Of a stretch of 64,000 nucleotides of DNA, positions 47,976 to 59,929 are shown piece after piece. The stretch comes from Vombatus ursinus. Its lineage: Eukaryota; Chordata; Mammalia; Diprotodontia; Vombatidae. The translations under genes were made by a program, and so were the position numbers. The stretch is taken from assembly GCF_900497805.2 (NCBI RefSeq), contig NW_020948739.1, positions 11,419,968 through 11,483,967 on the forward strand. The letters run 5' to 3'. Each line of letters begins with the position of its first letter. The stretch's first letter is position 1. The notes beneath the pieces were generated by a model. The model saw nothing but the letters and a program-made list of their open reading frames with translations, was not told the DNA's origin and made no database searches.

Positions 47976-48439
47976 TGAAAACATGTCAGAGGTTCATCAT
48001 GAGAGAAAAAAACATAATAAACACAGATCACATAGAGCAAAGGGTAAGTTACCAATGAAAATCCTCACTCCAGAACCTCAGTAACTGAAAGAGAGGAAAT
48101 TTAATGAAGCCATATAAATGCTAGTCACATTGAGAAGCATAGGGGAGGAACTGAAAGAAAGACAGTCATGCCACTTTCCAGTATTTTAGTAGGAAGAGGA
48201 AAAACAGGATAAACACATTAGCCACAGTTATTACACAAAACAATTGTCAATTAGGTCATGTTCCCATTTGGATTTAAAGCCACAGGACTCTCTAGAACTT
48301 GCCTTCTATATCAGATTGGCCACCAGGCCAACACTCTTCTAGATTAGTCTTCTGCTGGCATCATAATCCAATCTTGCTTAGCCACCTTTGACTTTAAGTA
48401 CCAGCATCAGGGGTTAGTGCTACTTCTGACAGTCTTCTA
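47976..48439 (-). other. DPYS intron, no recognised repeat
   Basis: Nothing nameable seen. Confidence 0.5.
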
Positions 48440-48800
48440 AGAGGAATCATGGTCATATGGAAAGAATGCTAAATTTAAAGCCACAGGCTCCAGGTTCAAA
48501 TCCTGATTTTTCCACCCTGTAACTGTGTGACCTTGAGCAAATCACTTAACACTCATGGGCCTCACTCAGTTTCCTCATCTTTAAAACCAGGGGGGTGGAC
48601 CGGGTTGCAATTCTAAGTCAATATCTTGTGATTTTAAAATCACGAACTCAGAATTGGAAGGGGATTCAGTGGTTTCCCAGGATGATAAATAAAAATATCG
48701 ATAAGAATTTCCTCTATAACATGCTCAATAAGATTTCTATCTAGGCTTGGCTTGAGGACATTCAGTCAGAGGGCACCCACTGCCTGCCAAGACAGCCCCC
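48440..48800 (+). repeat. tRNA-SINE followed by L3-like fragment
   Basis: 48440-48640 'gtcatatggaaagaatgcta', 'gtgtgaccttgagcaaatca'. 48645-48800 'actcagaattggaaggggat', 'tttcctctataacatgctca'. Confidence 0.5.
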
Positions 48801-49464
48801 CTTCCACTTATTTAATTGTTTTCTTTGGGAGGGTTATGCCCAACCCTCTTTGATGTGGGAAATAGACAAGATATGATTCTTCTTCTTCTTGTGATTTCAG
48901 GGTCAGGCACAAAACAGAAAAATGCTACTTCCTGTCAGACCCCCAAAGGGACAAATTGGAGCAGCAGCATTTGATGGACTACAGTCAGCAGTCTAATTCA
49001 TATTTTCCTCTGTCTGCTCCAGTTTAAAGCTAAAATAACAGAGGTACCAGCAAAAAGAAACAGACCAGAATACCCTCTCAGACAAGGTTTTCTCAGCACT
49101 GCTGGCCAATTCCACCTTGAACTTATCCGGCTCTCCTTGCAAGGTTGCAAATAGACATTCAGCCATACACTCAGGCTGAGTAACCATTTACGTTAGACAA
49201 GGAGGAAAGAAAACCATTGACATTTATTTTATATCCTTTGTGCCTCTTAGGAGGGAAGATGAGTGGGTGAAAATGTTTGTGGGCTGACAAAGTTCTTGTT
49301 CTGATTTTTCAGGCTAAGCTGTTCCCTCTCTGAATGAGAAGACTATTCATAAATATGTATCATTGTGCCACAGATTCAGAGAGAATGTTAAGATGACCTG
49401 TCATCTGGGACAATGAATGTGGCCAAAATGAGCTAAAGTTTTGTCCAACATGCCTTTCCACACT
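48801..49464 (-). other. DPYS intron, no recognised repeat
   Basis: Single-copy-like intron DNA. Confidence 0.5.
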
Positions 49465-49955
49465 GTACTCACATAACTATCATTTAGCGCTTATAAAACA
49501 CTTAAAGGTTTGCAAAAATAGAACAGAACAAAAAACCCTTTACATAGATTATCTTATTTCATCCTCCCAACAGCCATGTGAGGGAGGGAGGGAAGGCAGG
49601 AAATAAGCATATAGTGAGCACCTGCTGTGTGCCAGGCACTATACTAAGCAATTTACAAAATTATCTCTTTTGATCATGACAACAACCCTGGTGGAGGCGA
49701 GGGTTATTATTATTCTTATCTTACAATTGAGGCAACACAGCTCGGAAGTGTCTGAGTCCAAATTTGAATTCAAGTCTTCCTGGTTTCTAGCCCAGAGCTC
49801 TATCCACTGAGCCATGTAGTTTTCCCCATGGAAGGAAATGGAAGCTAGGAGAGATTAAATGACTTACCCAGGGGCACACAGCCAGTACGTGTCTAAGGGA
49901 AGAGTTGAAGTGAGGTCTATCCTGACTTTAAATCTAGCTCTCTATCTATCGTTCC
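49465..49955 (+). repeat. CORE-SINE cluster
   Basis: 'cttaaaggtttgcaaaaata', 'ctgctgtgtgccaggcacta', 'gacaacaaccctggtggagg', 'gctctatccactgagccatg', and a second tail from 49840 ('gacttacccaggggcacaca'). Confidence 0.65.
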
Positions 49956-50099
49956 ACAAAGATAACACCTTCTGCAGGGACTGTGTGATGAGAACCTCAA
50001 ATAATTTTCAATCCTCTCCTTCTGCCCTTTTCAGATCCTTGGTTTTTCTTTGTTCAAAATGAACTGGAAATGGGGTACCTCTGATTGCCCAATAGCAAG

Positions 50100-50895
50100 T
50101 TCATCCAATTCAGCAAATATCTATTAAACATCTGGTATGCTCAAAGGACAGGAAACAAAAACAAGGAAAATGGAGGCAGAAAAAGACACACAACTAGGGG
50201 CAATTATCAAAGACTTCCTGGAGGAGGTGGTGCCTGAGCTAAGCCTTGAAACAAACCAAGGATCCAGAGAGGCAGAGATAAGATTGGAGTAAGTACCTTT
50301 TTTTAACATGGTGGGAGGAGAGGGTTGGATGGCTTATACACATGCACTAAGGGAAGAGAGCATGCTGAGTTTGGGGAACAGCTAGAACGTGGAAATAGTT
50401 CGTGAAAGGGAATTGTATGAACTGAGGCTATATAAAAGTGGGAGGTCTTAAATGTCTGGTTAAGGGAATTATTTGTTTTTGTTTTTGTTTTTTTTCTTTC
50501 CTATAGGCAATAGGAAACCAATGAAAAATTTCAAACAGGAAAGTGACATGTACATACCTAAGCCTTAAAAAGACTATTTTGTCAGCCATGTGGTGCATGA
50601 ATTGGAGGGGAAGAAATTGGAATTGGAGACCAGATAAGAGGCTATTGTATCAGTCCAAGAAAGAAGTGGTTGATAAGAGCATGAACAAGGGTAGATCTTG
50701 AGTGAGTGGACATGGGCATAGACAGAGAGATGTTGAGGAGGTAGAGTTGGCAAGACTTGGCAACCAAATGGATGAAACTGGGGTGACGGAGAGTAAAGAG
50801 TCAAGGATAACTGAGGTTATGAACCTGGATGACTGGGTGATGATAACCTCAACAAAAAAATAGGGAAATTTGGAGAAGATATAAGTCTACTGCTG
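50100..50895 (-). mobile_element. L2 LINE 3' part, antisense
   Basis: Plus-strand reading 'ctaagccttgaaacaaacca', 'ggcaataggaaaccaatga', 'gaccagataagaggctattg', 'gtcaaggataactgaggtta' is the reverse of L2. The interior is similar to 43634-45560. Confidence 0.65.
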
Positions 50896-51959
50896 TTATT
50901 TCCAATTATTAAAGAGTTAGACTGTGTCATTTGCAGTATATCAATACATCCTTTAAAATGCTTTATATGGCCCCACACCCCTGCCCCAGCATTGCATCTA
51001 AATCAGACATTGCCCTGACTCAACACCTGCTACCTAACTACAGCTACCTTCTATTTTGGGGGAACATTTTTAATGGTCCATATTTAGGTTTGATAATTTT
51101 CCAGCCTTTGTCCTATATTCTAGAAATCTATCTTGGACTTCTGTTAGACTCTGAATGGAATTTTGGGGAGGGGAAAAAAAACAGATCAAGAAACAGCTTT
51201 CTGACAGAACTGTCAAAACTTTAGCTTGCAGTGGGTTAACTCTGAACATTTCTGTTGATTTTACTGTTTTTTAAATGATATTCTGACATTGTGGACCTGA
51301 CAGAGGGTGGTATACAGTACATGCCTTGCAAAGGTAAGTAATTATAGAATGACTAATTCTATAATGCTGGCAACAGAGCCATCTAGTGGAAAAATCTAAC
51401 TGTACAATTCTAAAAACCAGACCCTGAAAAAAGGGTCTCTTTAATCTGTTAAAAATCTGAAAACACCAAGTGCTGCTGATGGGAACTTGGTAACCACAAG
51501 GATTGTTTTTAGAGAGGCATTGTTTTCCCCTGTGGATAGCATGGCACATACTCTTAAAACAAGACTCTGGCAGGATGAAATGAAGAATAAAAAGTCCCTT
51601 TGTTTGAGCTTCCCTATTGTCCCCTTTCAATTAAAAAAAATGAAGCTAATATTTTAAATTTTTATTTTTTTTTTTACTTAATAAAAATTGACTTTCTCCA
51701 CTCTCCCTCACTGGGGAAAAAGAAAAGAAAAACAAAGCCCCTATAACACATATGCATATAGTCAAGCAAAGCAAATTGCCTCTTTGGCCATGACCAAAAA
51801 TTGTGTGTCTCATTCAGCACTCCAATTCTATCACCTCTCTGTTAGGAGATGAGTGCTATGTGTTTTTTTTGAAATCAAAAGACATTAGTTTTGACAATCA
51901 TTACCATTCCCCAGCCCCTCGGGTTTAGCTTTGGCATGGAGGTGACCCTATCTTCTCAA
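50896..51959 (-). other. DPYS intron, no recognised repeat
   Basis: About 1 kb. The 97-codon (50931) and 119-codon (51271, minus) frames have no recognised homologue. T-rich at 51657-51675. Confidence 0.45.
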
Positions 51960-52395
51960 AGGCTACAGCTGCAGGGCACAAACTCAAGCAGAGATCAAGA
52001 GTTGGACTTGGGAAGCAGGGTGTCCTGAGTTTGAATCCTGCCTCAGTCACGTATTAGCTGTGTATGTCCCTGTGCATATTACTTAGCCTCTCTCAGTCTC
52101 AGTTTCATTATGTGTAAAATAGGGATAATAATAGCACTTACCCTGGGACAGAGCTGTCGTGAAAATGAAATGAAACAGCATATGTAAAATGCTCTGCAAA
52201 TGTGAAATTGCTGTATGTTAGCTATTGTTGTTGTTATTGTTATTATTCATGAGGGATTGCCAGCTCAAAGGCATGGGAGAATGTCAGCTCATCGAGATAA
52301 GGGATGATTTTATTCTTTGTGTTTATAGCCTCAGAATCTAGCAGAATGTCTAGCACATAGTAAACACTTAATAAATGCTTGTTGACAATGTGATT
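51960..52395 (+). repeat. tRNA-SINE and L2 tail
   Basis: 51960-52245 'tgagtttgaatcctgcctca', 'aaaatagggataataatagc', (TTG)n near 52226. 52270-52395 'gtctagcacatagtaaacac'. Confidence 0.65.
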
Positions 52396-52539
52396 GATAG
52401 AAGGCACAGTGGCACACGCCTAAGGAACAGAAAGAAAGCCAATTCGGCTGGACAGTGAAGTGTATGAGAGGGAAGTTTGGGCTAGGTAGTGAAAGCCTTT
52501 AAAGGACAAACATTTAAAGCCACAGGAATGCTCAAAAAA

Positions 52540-53518
52540 ATCTGGGTCACCAATGATCCCAACGGGGGCTACAATCTATGTCAGTGCAGGAACTACTTTC
52601 CCTGATAAATTATTGTCGTTCGCAACCCCTCACTCACCCTACATACCTAATCAATCAGTTTCTTTATCATTTCTACCCCCACGGCTCCCCCACTGGTCAC
52701 CTTCTCTCCCCTCATGGTACATTGCCCTGGCCCAAGACCTCATCACTCTCACCTGGATTATTGCCCTACCTTGCTAATTAATTGGTCTCCTTGCCTCAGA
52801 TCTCTTCTCCACACTACTCTACAGAGCTGCCAAGTGATTTTCCTAAGGCACAGGTCTGACCAAATCTTCCCCCACCCAATAAACTCCAGGGACTTCTATT
52901 ATGTCTGAGATCAAATAAAAACTCCTCTGCTTGGCCTTAAAAGCCCTTCATAACTAGATCCGATTTTGTGTGTGTAGTCTTCCTACATATTATGCCCTTT
53001 CCATGCATTCTACAGTCTAATCATACAGGCCTTGCTGTTCCTCACACAAAACCCTCCATCTCCACTCTCTGCACTCCCACCCATACCTAAATGCCCTTCC
53101 TTTCTAATCTCTCCTCTCAGAACTCCTGACTTCCATCAGGACTCATATCAAGTGCTACCTTCTACAAGAGCTCTTTCCTGCCCACCCCCTAGTTGCTAGA
53201 GCCTACCCCTCTAAAGTTATCTTAGGAATGTATCTGTATAGCCTATATAGCCCCGTCTTGGGGAGGGACGGGAGAGGGAGGGGGAGAAAAATTTAAAACT
53301 CAGAAGCTTATGGAAGTGATTGCTGATATATCCAAATAAATTAATACAGTTATCTTCTATCTACTCCGTAGGTATCCTGTATATACCTATTTATGTACAT
53401 GTATATACATTAGAATGTAAGCTCCCTGAAGGTAGGGACTCTTTTCAATTTTTCCTTGTATCCCCAGGGCTTAGCACAGTGCCTAGAACTCAGTAAGTGC
53501 TTTAAAAAATGTTTGTTG
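52540..53518 (+). mobile_element. L2 LINE 3' region, target of two L1 insertions
   Basis: 'cctggattattgccctacct', 'aaggcacaggtctgaccaaa', 'ttggccttaaaagcccttca', 'gtaagctccctgaaggtagg', 'gcttagcacagtgcctagaa'. A short L1 sits inside at 53224-53347, and a longer L1 begins in its tail at 53519. Confidence 0.8.
53224..53347 (+). mobile_element. 124-bp L1 3' end with target duplication
   Basis: 'cttggggagggacgggagag', 'gaagtgattgctgatatatc', 'aaataaattaata'. AGTTATCTT is at 53215-53223 and 53348-53356. Confidence 0.85.
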
Positions 53519-55317
53519 GAAAAACATCATTTGCTTATGGGTAGGCCGAGCTAACATAATGAAAATGACAATTCTACCTAAGCTAACTTACTTATTCAGT
53601 GCCATACCAATCAAACTACCAAAAATTATTTTATAGAGTTAGAAAAAATAATAACAAGATTCATTTGGAAGAACAAAATGTCCAGAATATCAAGGGAACT
53701 AATGAAAAGAAATATGGGGGAAGGTGGTCTAGACATTCCAGATCTTAACCTGTATTATAAAGCAGCAATCATCAAAACTGCTTGGTACTGCCTAAGAAAT
53801 AGAGGGGTGGATCAGTGGAATAGGTTAAATATGCAAGACACAGTAGTCAATGACTATAGTGATCTATTATTTGATAAACCCAAAGATCCAGCTTCTGGAA
53901 TAAGAACCCACTTTTTGACAAAAACTGCTGGGAAAACTGGAAAAGAGAATGGCAGAAACTAGGCATAGACAAAAATCTCACACCATATACCAAAATAAAG
54001 TCAAAATGGATCCATCATTTAGATATAAAGGCTGATACTATAAGCAAACTGGAAGAGCAAGGAATAGTTTACCTATCAGATCTATGGAGAACAGAAGAAT
54101 TCATGACCAAACAGTGGATAGAGAACATTACAAAAAGCAAAATGGATAACTTTGATTACATTAAATTGAAAAGTTTTTGCACAAACAAAGTCAATGCAAC
54201 TAAGATTAGAAGGAAGGTAGAAAATTGAGGAAGGATTTTTACAACCAGTCTCTCTGATAAGGGCCTCATTTCTAAAATATATAGAGAATTAAGTCAAATC
54301 TATAAGAATACAAGTCATTCCCCAACTGATAAATGGTCAAAGGATATGAACAGGCAGTTCTCAGATGAAGAAATTAAAGCCATCTATAGTCATATGAAAA
54401 AATACTCTAAATCACTATTGATTAGAGAAATGCAAATCAAAACAACTCTGAGGTACCACATCACACCTATCAGATTGGCCAACATGACAAAACAGGAAAA
54501 TGATAAATGTTGGAGAAGATGTGGGAAAATTGGAACACTAATGCATTGTTGGTGGAGTTGTGAAATGATCCAACCATTTTGGAGAGCAATTTGGAACTAT
54601 GCCCAAAGGGCTATAAAAATGTGAATACCCTTTGACCCAGCAATGGCACTCCTAAGGCTATATCCCAAAGAGATCATACAAATGGGAAAAGGACCCACAT
54701 GTACAAAAATATTCATAGCAGCTCTTTTTGTGGTGGCAAAGAATTGGAAATCGAGAGGATGCCCATCAATTGGGGAATGGACTGAGCAAGTTGTGGTATA
54801 TGAATGTGATGGAATACTATTGCGCTATAAGAAATGGTAAACAGGATGACTTCAGAAAAACCTGGAAAGACTTGTATGGTCTGATGCTGAGTGAAGTGAG
54901 CAGAACCAAGAGAACATTGTACACAATAACAGCCACGTTGTGTGATGACTAATGTTGATAAACTTAATCCTTCCCAGCAATACAAGGATCTAAGGCATCT
55001 CCAAAGGACTCATGATGGAAAATGCTATCCATATCCAAAGAAAGAACTATAGAATTTGAATTGCTAGCTTTTTTTTCTCTTCTGTTGTGTTTTGTTTCCT
55101 CTTCCAGGTGGTTCCTCCTATTGGCTCTAATTTTTACTTACAACATCACTAATGTGAAAATATGTTTAATAGGGATGTATATGTATAGCCTATATAAGAT
55201 TGTGCACCATCTTGGGGAGGGTGGTGGGGAGGAAGGGGGAGAAAAATTTTAAATTCAAAAGCATATGGAAGTGATTGTTGATAAATCAAAATAAATTAAT
55301 AAAAAAATGAAAAAAAG
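53519..55317 (+). mobile_element. 5'-truncated L1, 1.8 kb: ORF2 C-terminus plus 3' UTR
   Basis: Starts within ORF2 ('atgacaattctacctaagct' encodes MTILPKL), continues through a C-terminal region with stops and shifts in several places (frames at 53678, 54346 and 54643 are successive pieces), then a 3' UTR with 'catcttggggagggtggtgg' and AATAAATTAATAAAAAAA. GTTTGTTG is duplicated at 53511-53518 and 55318-55325. This is the best L1 copy in the window. Confidence 0.9.
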
Positions 55318-55329
55318 GTTTGTTGATTG

Positions 55330-55495
55330 ATTGCCAGTAATGTGACCTTTGACAGATTATTTCATCTCTTTTAGCCTCAGTTTCCTGATTTGTAAAATAA
55401 GAATAAGCCTGGTATACTCAGTCCATAGGGCTACCGTAATGACCAAATGAGATGATGAATGTCAAATGTTTCACAAGTCTTAAAGTGGTATTTAG
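55330..55495 (+). repeat. tRNA-derived SINE fragment
   Basis: 'gtaatgtgacctttgacaga', 'cctcagtttcctgatttgta', 'gaccaaatgagatgatgaat'. Ends 78 bp downstream, in transcript order, of the residues 202-264 exon. Confidence 0.6.
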
Positions 55496-55572
55496 ACATC
55501 AACTTTAAAGCTTCTCTACTGAATCTGAAATTCAATTCGAATTGGAATTTGAGTTTGAAATAAGGATGGTAC

Positions 55573-55762
55573 CTTCTCTCCTTGCATTAGCTATCACCTT
55601 AGCTGAGGACTTGCTCATCACATGGACAATATAGAGTGGGCAGTTCACAGCATTAGCTATGGTGATGGCTCTCAGAGTGGCTTCTGCTTCTACGGCTTCT
55701 GGACGACACATCTCATGGCCCTCAGGACCTGTTATCCCCAGGGCCAACATTTTCTTTGACTC
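55573..55762 (-). CDS. DPYS: DPYS exon (human exon 4 equivalent), residues 202-264 plus first base of codon 265
   Basis: The 190-nt exon reads [20 protein letters not shown] onward to [16 protein letters not shown], then one base (G) of a glycine codon finished in the next exon. It holds zinc ligand H248 in [16 protein letters not shown] paralogues have Thr there. Acceptor is ATTTCCAG, and the donor is GTACCA after GAAG. It follows the preceding exon in phase 0 across a 4,167-bp intron and is followed by a 14.9-kb intron full of LINE and SINE copies. Relative to human, the start is ESKKM instead of EGAKKM-like, and there is SSAK for SAAK. It looks under normal constraint. Confidence 0.97.
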
Positions 55763-56374
55763 CTGGAAATTGATCAATAAAAATGCACACACATGTAAAA
55801 CCAAATGCATTCAAGATACCAAAGCATTAAATGAATTGAGTAAAAATCGATTATTCCCATTACCAGGGCATTATACAAGAAAGAAAGAGAGAGAGAAAAA
55901 AGAAATGTCTTTACATTAATTTATAGTTAAACTACTTGACTTTATCAAAAGAAAAAAAATTGTGAGAGTTAATGCTAATTAGGTTCTTCATAGAAAACTA
56001 GCCAAAATTAGTAATAAAAAGTTAATAAGGATAAAATATTCAGGATCATTATTGATTCAAAATGAGCGACGCTAACATTATCTCTAGCCCTAATATTCAT
56101 TCCTCTTTTAAGAGTCTCATGATCAGTGTATTAAGGAGAAGTTTCCACAGTGCAGAGCCCCAATGTCCTACATAAGGCCTGAGAAAAAAATGTTGCTGGA
56201 CTGACTCCGGGATGTGTCCTAACTGAAATTTTAGTATGATTTTTAAACCTAATTACATAACACTTAAAGGTGGCTTTAGTGGCCTTGGAGTTAGGAAGAC
56301 CTGGTTCCAAGTCCCACCTTGTAATCTCCACTATCTACCAGGGTTTTTCTCTTCCTTTGTAATATGGGTTAGGC
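55763..56374 (-). other. DPYS intron, no full repeat
   Basis: 56270-56340 is a short SINE-like piece ('ggccttggagttaggaagac'). Otherwise unassigned. Confidence 0.45.
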
Positions 56375-56521
56375 TAATTTTTCCCTAAAAGGCAACAAAG
56401 TTATTCCTGGAACTTAAGTAGCTATGGAGAGGGACCAAATATCAAGCTTCATGTCTCTTAATATAACTTCCTAGTAGCCTCTAACCATATCGATGATGGG
56501 CAGGTAGGTATCAAAGTGAAT
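56375..56521 (+). repeat. 147-bp segment, source copy of a local duplication
   Basis: Near-identical to 57846-57991 (one 1-nt length difference in an A run and one G/C difference). The right 27 bp are the first bases of the SINE at 56495-56752 and run on into it, so this copy is in its original context. Confidence 0.95.
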
Positions 56522-56752
56522 AGAGTGCTTGGCATAGAGTCAAAAAGACTCATCTTCTTGAGTTCAAATCTAACTTCAGACACTTACTGTGTGACCCTGA
56601 GCAAGTCACTTAACTCTATTTGCCTCAGTTTCCTGATTTGTAAAATGAACTGGAGAAGGAAATAGCAAACTACTCCAGTATCTTTACCAAGGAAACTCCA
56701 AATGAGAACAGTCCAGCATAACTGAAAATGACTGAACATAACCATATTGATG
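56495..56752 (+). repeat. Long-form tRNA-derived SINE
   Basis: 'gggcaggtaggtatcaaagt', 'gtgtgaccctgagcaagtca', 'ctggagaaggaaatagcaaa', 'gactgaacataac'. Confidence 0.8.
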
Positions 56753-57329
56753 TGACTTCCTGGTCATCTAAGAACATAAAAAGGTCCATCAATGAATGTA
56801 TGGTTAGGGACCTTCAGATCCTGCAGATATCTTAAGAATTGCCACAACCTGTTTTCACTGATAACCAGGCTCATTTCCACATGGAGACAAAGTTGTTTGC
56901 CAAAGCTAAGTGCTTTGTTGATTACCCTTGACATGCTATGGCTAAGTGAACCTCCTTTCTTTAACTGTTGGATAGTCTATGAGTGCCTCATTTCCTCCCA
57001 ATATTGTACTTGAAATAACAAGGTGCTGACTTGGGCCAGACCCTCCTTAACAAGTCTAATACATATTGGCTATGTGACCTTGGGTCACAATTAGCCACAA
57101 AATATTCCAGGAAGATCTTGAAGACAATCAATGACAGATGCGATGACAATATCCATTGGTGGAACTTACTTATTTAAAAGTAAAGATCACTCAACATGCA
57201 CTGGGTAATATTTAGTTAATTATAAAGCATATACATGTTGTATAGTGGATCTCCTGGCTTCAGAATCAGGAAGTCCTGCCTCAGACACATAATGGGTTTT
57301 TTCTCCATTGGCAAGTAAATTTACTTAGT
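56753..57329 (-). other. DPYS intron, no recognised repeat
   Basis: 57235-57300 has a weak SINE-like 'cttcagaatcaggaagtcct'. Confidence 0.45.
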
Positions 57330-58740
57330 CCTTTAGAAAGTCTTTTTTTTTTTTTCATTTTGAAAAGTCTTTCTCCTGGATGCTTGCAGATTTTTTAGTT
57401 TATAATTGAAATTTCTATATTTAACCACTAGATGTCTTGAAATTGGAATCATATCAAAAATGACATGAAACATTTGAAATATTTGTTTGTGTCATTTTTC
57501 CTGATAGTGAGCTGTGGTTTCTCTCAAACAACAAAGCATTTTCTGTATTCAGAAGCTCTTGAATTATTTCCTGTAAGCTGGTATTTGATTTTTGTTTTGC
57601 TTTTACTTTGTCACTTTCTTCTAGGACACCAATAATTCTTAAGTTGTCTCTGAGAATTTTTTCTTTGGTGTCAGTTGCTTTGATTTGCACATTGTAAAAT
57701 TCATGTATTTTTTTCAAAAGCTATTGCCTTTTACTTCTCTTTTATCAATATTTCTTCCACTTCAGTATCTTTGTGTTTCAAATCTGTTTTCCCCTCAGCT
57801 CTCTTTCTCTCTTTCTCAGAGTCTCTAATTCTTTGGGGAGATACATAATTTTTCCCTAAAGGCAACAAAGTTATTCCTGGAACTTAAGTAGCTATGGAGA
57901 GGGACCAAATATCAAGCTTCATGTCTCTTAATATAACTTCCTAGTAGCCTCTAACCATATCGATGATGGGCAGCTAGGTATCAAAGTGAATTATGTATCC
58001 AATTTTTCCTATCCAGTTGTTCATGTTTTTTAAATCTATGTCAAGAGCTCAAATTTCTGACCTAAAATCATTCCTAACTTCACATTTTTAAGACTTTGCT
58101 TCTTTTTTTGAATTATTCTGGAGTTGCTTAGTGTTGTTCCATGATCTCTAAGTAGTCTCCAGGACTATAGATTTCCTTGGGGCTCTCCTGGTTCACTTTT
58201 CTCCACTCCATCTCAAAAGATCTTAGGTTTCTCTTTGAAGCTTTATTAATTCTTTCTTCCATTTCTAATATCCTATCTGCTTCTTTATTTGCTTATTCAC
58301 TAGGCTTTTGTTCAGAGTTTCTTTCTCAATGTCTTGGTGTTTCAGCCATTCTCTGGTATTCCCATATTTGGGAATCTTTCTCACTCTTTGGTTGCTCTCC
58401 CTTCCACGGCTGCACAGCTTACTGAGGCTGTATTACTGGGCCCCTCAGTCTCCTCACTTTAAGGTTTCTGGAATTGAGTAGGCCCAGTTTCCTGCCTTGA
58501 ATACATTTTGGGGAAAGAGAATGATTCCCAACCAAGTTTCCAGTCCCTTTTCCCTCATAGTCAATGCTTGTTTACTCTCAGTTTCTAACTCATAGTGCTG
58601 CATTCATCTTCCACCCTGTCTACATCTTTTTCCTTTCCCCTCCTCTAGTCCATTCTTTTCATTTTTCTTTCACGTGGATAGATAAAAGCAAGGTTTTCTG
58701 TCTTTGGCAGGTGCAGGTACGTTAGGGCATAGTTAGCACC
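57330..58740 (-). mobile_element. L1 fragment, antisense, ORF1 region
   Basis: The minus-strand frame at 57454-57717 reads 'RDNLRIIGVLEESDKVKAKQ' followed by 'LQEIIQELLNTENALLFERN', matching the start of the L1 ORF1 RNA-binding domain. 58010-58330 reads as the A-rich coiled-coil part on the same strand. It is interrupted by a 146-bp duplicated segment (57846-57991). Limits are approximate; 5' UTR-like sequence may extend toward 58900. Confidence 0.65.
57846..57991 (+). repeat. 146-bp duplicated segment inserted in L1 ORF1 remnant
   Basis: Copy of 56375-56521 in the same orientation, 1.3 kb away. It carries only the first 27 bp of the SINE and then returns to L1 sequence. It is bracketed by ATACATAA (57841-57848) and its inverse TTATGTAT (57991-57998). 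Confidence 0.95.
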
Positions 58741-59167
58741 ATGGGGTCCCAATAACTTGACCTTGAGTCCACATGCCTGCAAGACCATCTGTACTATATT
58801 AAGCATGTGGAGTTGGTTGGGTATATAGATGCTAAATGAAACCTTTTTGTCCTAAAGTTCTCCGGTGTTAATTATTGGAGTTTTTACGTTCTGGGGTTCT
58901 ATCTTCTTGTCTTGTGGATTCTAATACAGGTATTCCTTAAAAGGTGCACATCTTTTAGGTTTGTTTCTTTTTTCTTTTCTTATTTTGTATTTAGGTTTAA
59001 AATAAAATAAAAATTTACAAATAAAAAAATGCACATCTACTCATGTGATCAACAACTCTGTGAGGTAAGTAATGCTTAGAAACCTAGCTTCACCAAACGG
59101 CTTGCCCTAAGTCAGCCAGCTGTCAGAGGCAGCTAGCTAGCTGCCTAGCCCTCTTTTCTCTAAGTCA
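58741..59167 (-). other. DPYS intron; possible L1 5' UTR remnant
   Basis: May continue the antisense L1 but I cannot confirm it. 59080-59150 resembles a CORE-SINE tail. Confidence 0.35.
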
Positions 59168-59345
59168 GGGTTTCTTAACCTTGTTTGTGTCCTGGGTACC
59201 TTTGGCAGCCTGATGAAGTTTATGGATCCCTTCTCAAAATATTGTTTTTAAATGCATAGGGCTACAAAAGAAACCTATTATATTGAAATACTTATCAAAA
59301 TTAAAAAAAAAGAAGTTGATAGACCCAAGGTTAAGAACACTTGCT
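59168..59345. mobile_element. hAT-like MITE
   Basis: 'agggtttcttaaccttgttt' and 'acccaaggttaagaacactt' form inverted ends. 'attgtttttaaatgcatagg' and 'ctattatattgaaatactta' match the family at 4676, reverse-complemented. Confidence 0.7.
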
Positions 59346-59929
59346 TTAAGGCTGAGATAAAGATCCTAAAGTTTTCAAAACTAATCACCACTAAGGTAGT
59401 ATAGCATTGTAAATAATATGAGAAATAGAGTTCTCCCAGTCTACAGAGTACATTTTATGATTCAATTTCTGACCAAGAGCAAGTGTTTGTCAAAAGCCTA
59501 TTTGAGTCCATTGCCTCAATCAACCCACACTCTGGCTCTCAGATTGCATGGCTGTCTTCCCAGATGCTGGGATTCTGTGCCAGTATTCTGAATGGCTCAA
59601 CACAAAAGTACTAAGAAATGCATAGAGGATTATTAATATTTTTATAATAAGAAAAGCCTGGGATGTAATAATGGCTTACTGTAAAAAGGGAAGTACTTAT
59701 TTTGACTTCAAGATGTTCTAAGTAAACAGAAGGAAAAGGTGACCAATGCCCACAAATCACATTTCCAGTTAAGGCACAGAGAATTGTGTTCTGGATTTCC
59801 TTCTTACCTGAAGCGGTAAATGAGTATACTAATTTAAGCTTTCTGTTTTGGCACCAAATAGGCCACTCTTCTTCACTTGCAGCTGCCGGTGCTTTCGTGT
59901 CTGAAGACTGGAAATGCACATACACTCAC
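59346..59929 (-). other. DPYS intron, no recognised repeat
   Basis: Intron next to the donor of the residues 142-201 exon. The 104-codon minus frame at 59611 overlaps the intron and is not coding. Confidence 0.5.

Noticed and set aside
58177-58425. 82-codon plus-strand frame with hydrophobic start
   Set aside because: Antisense of the L1 ORF1 coiled-coil region.
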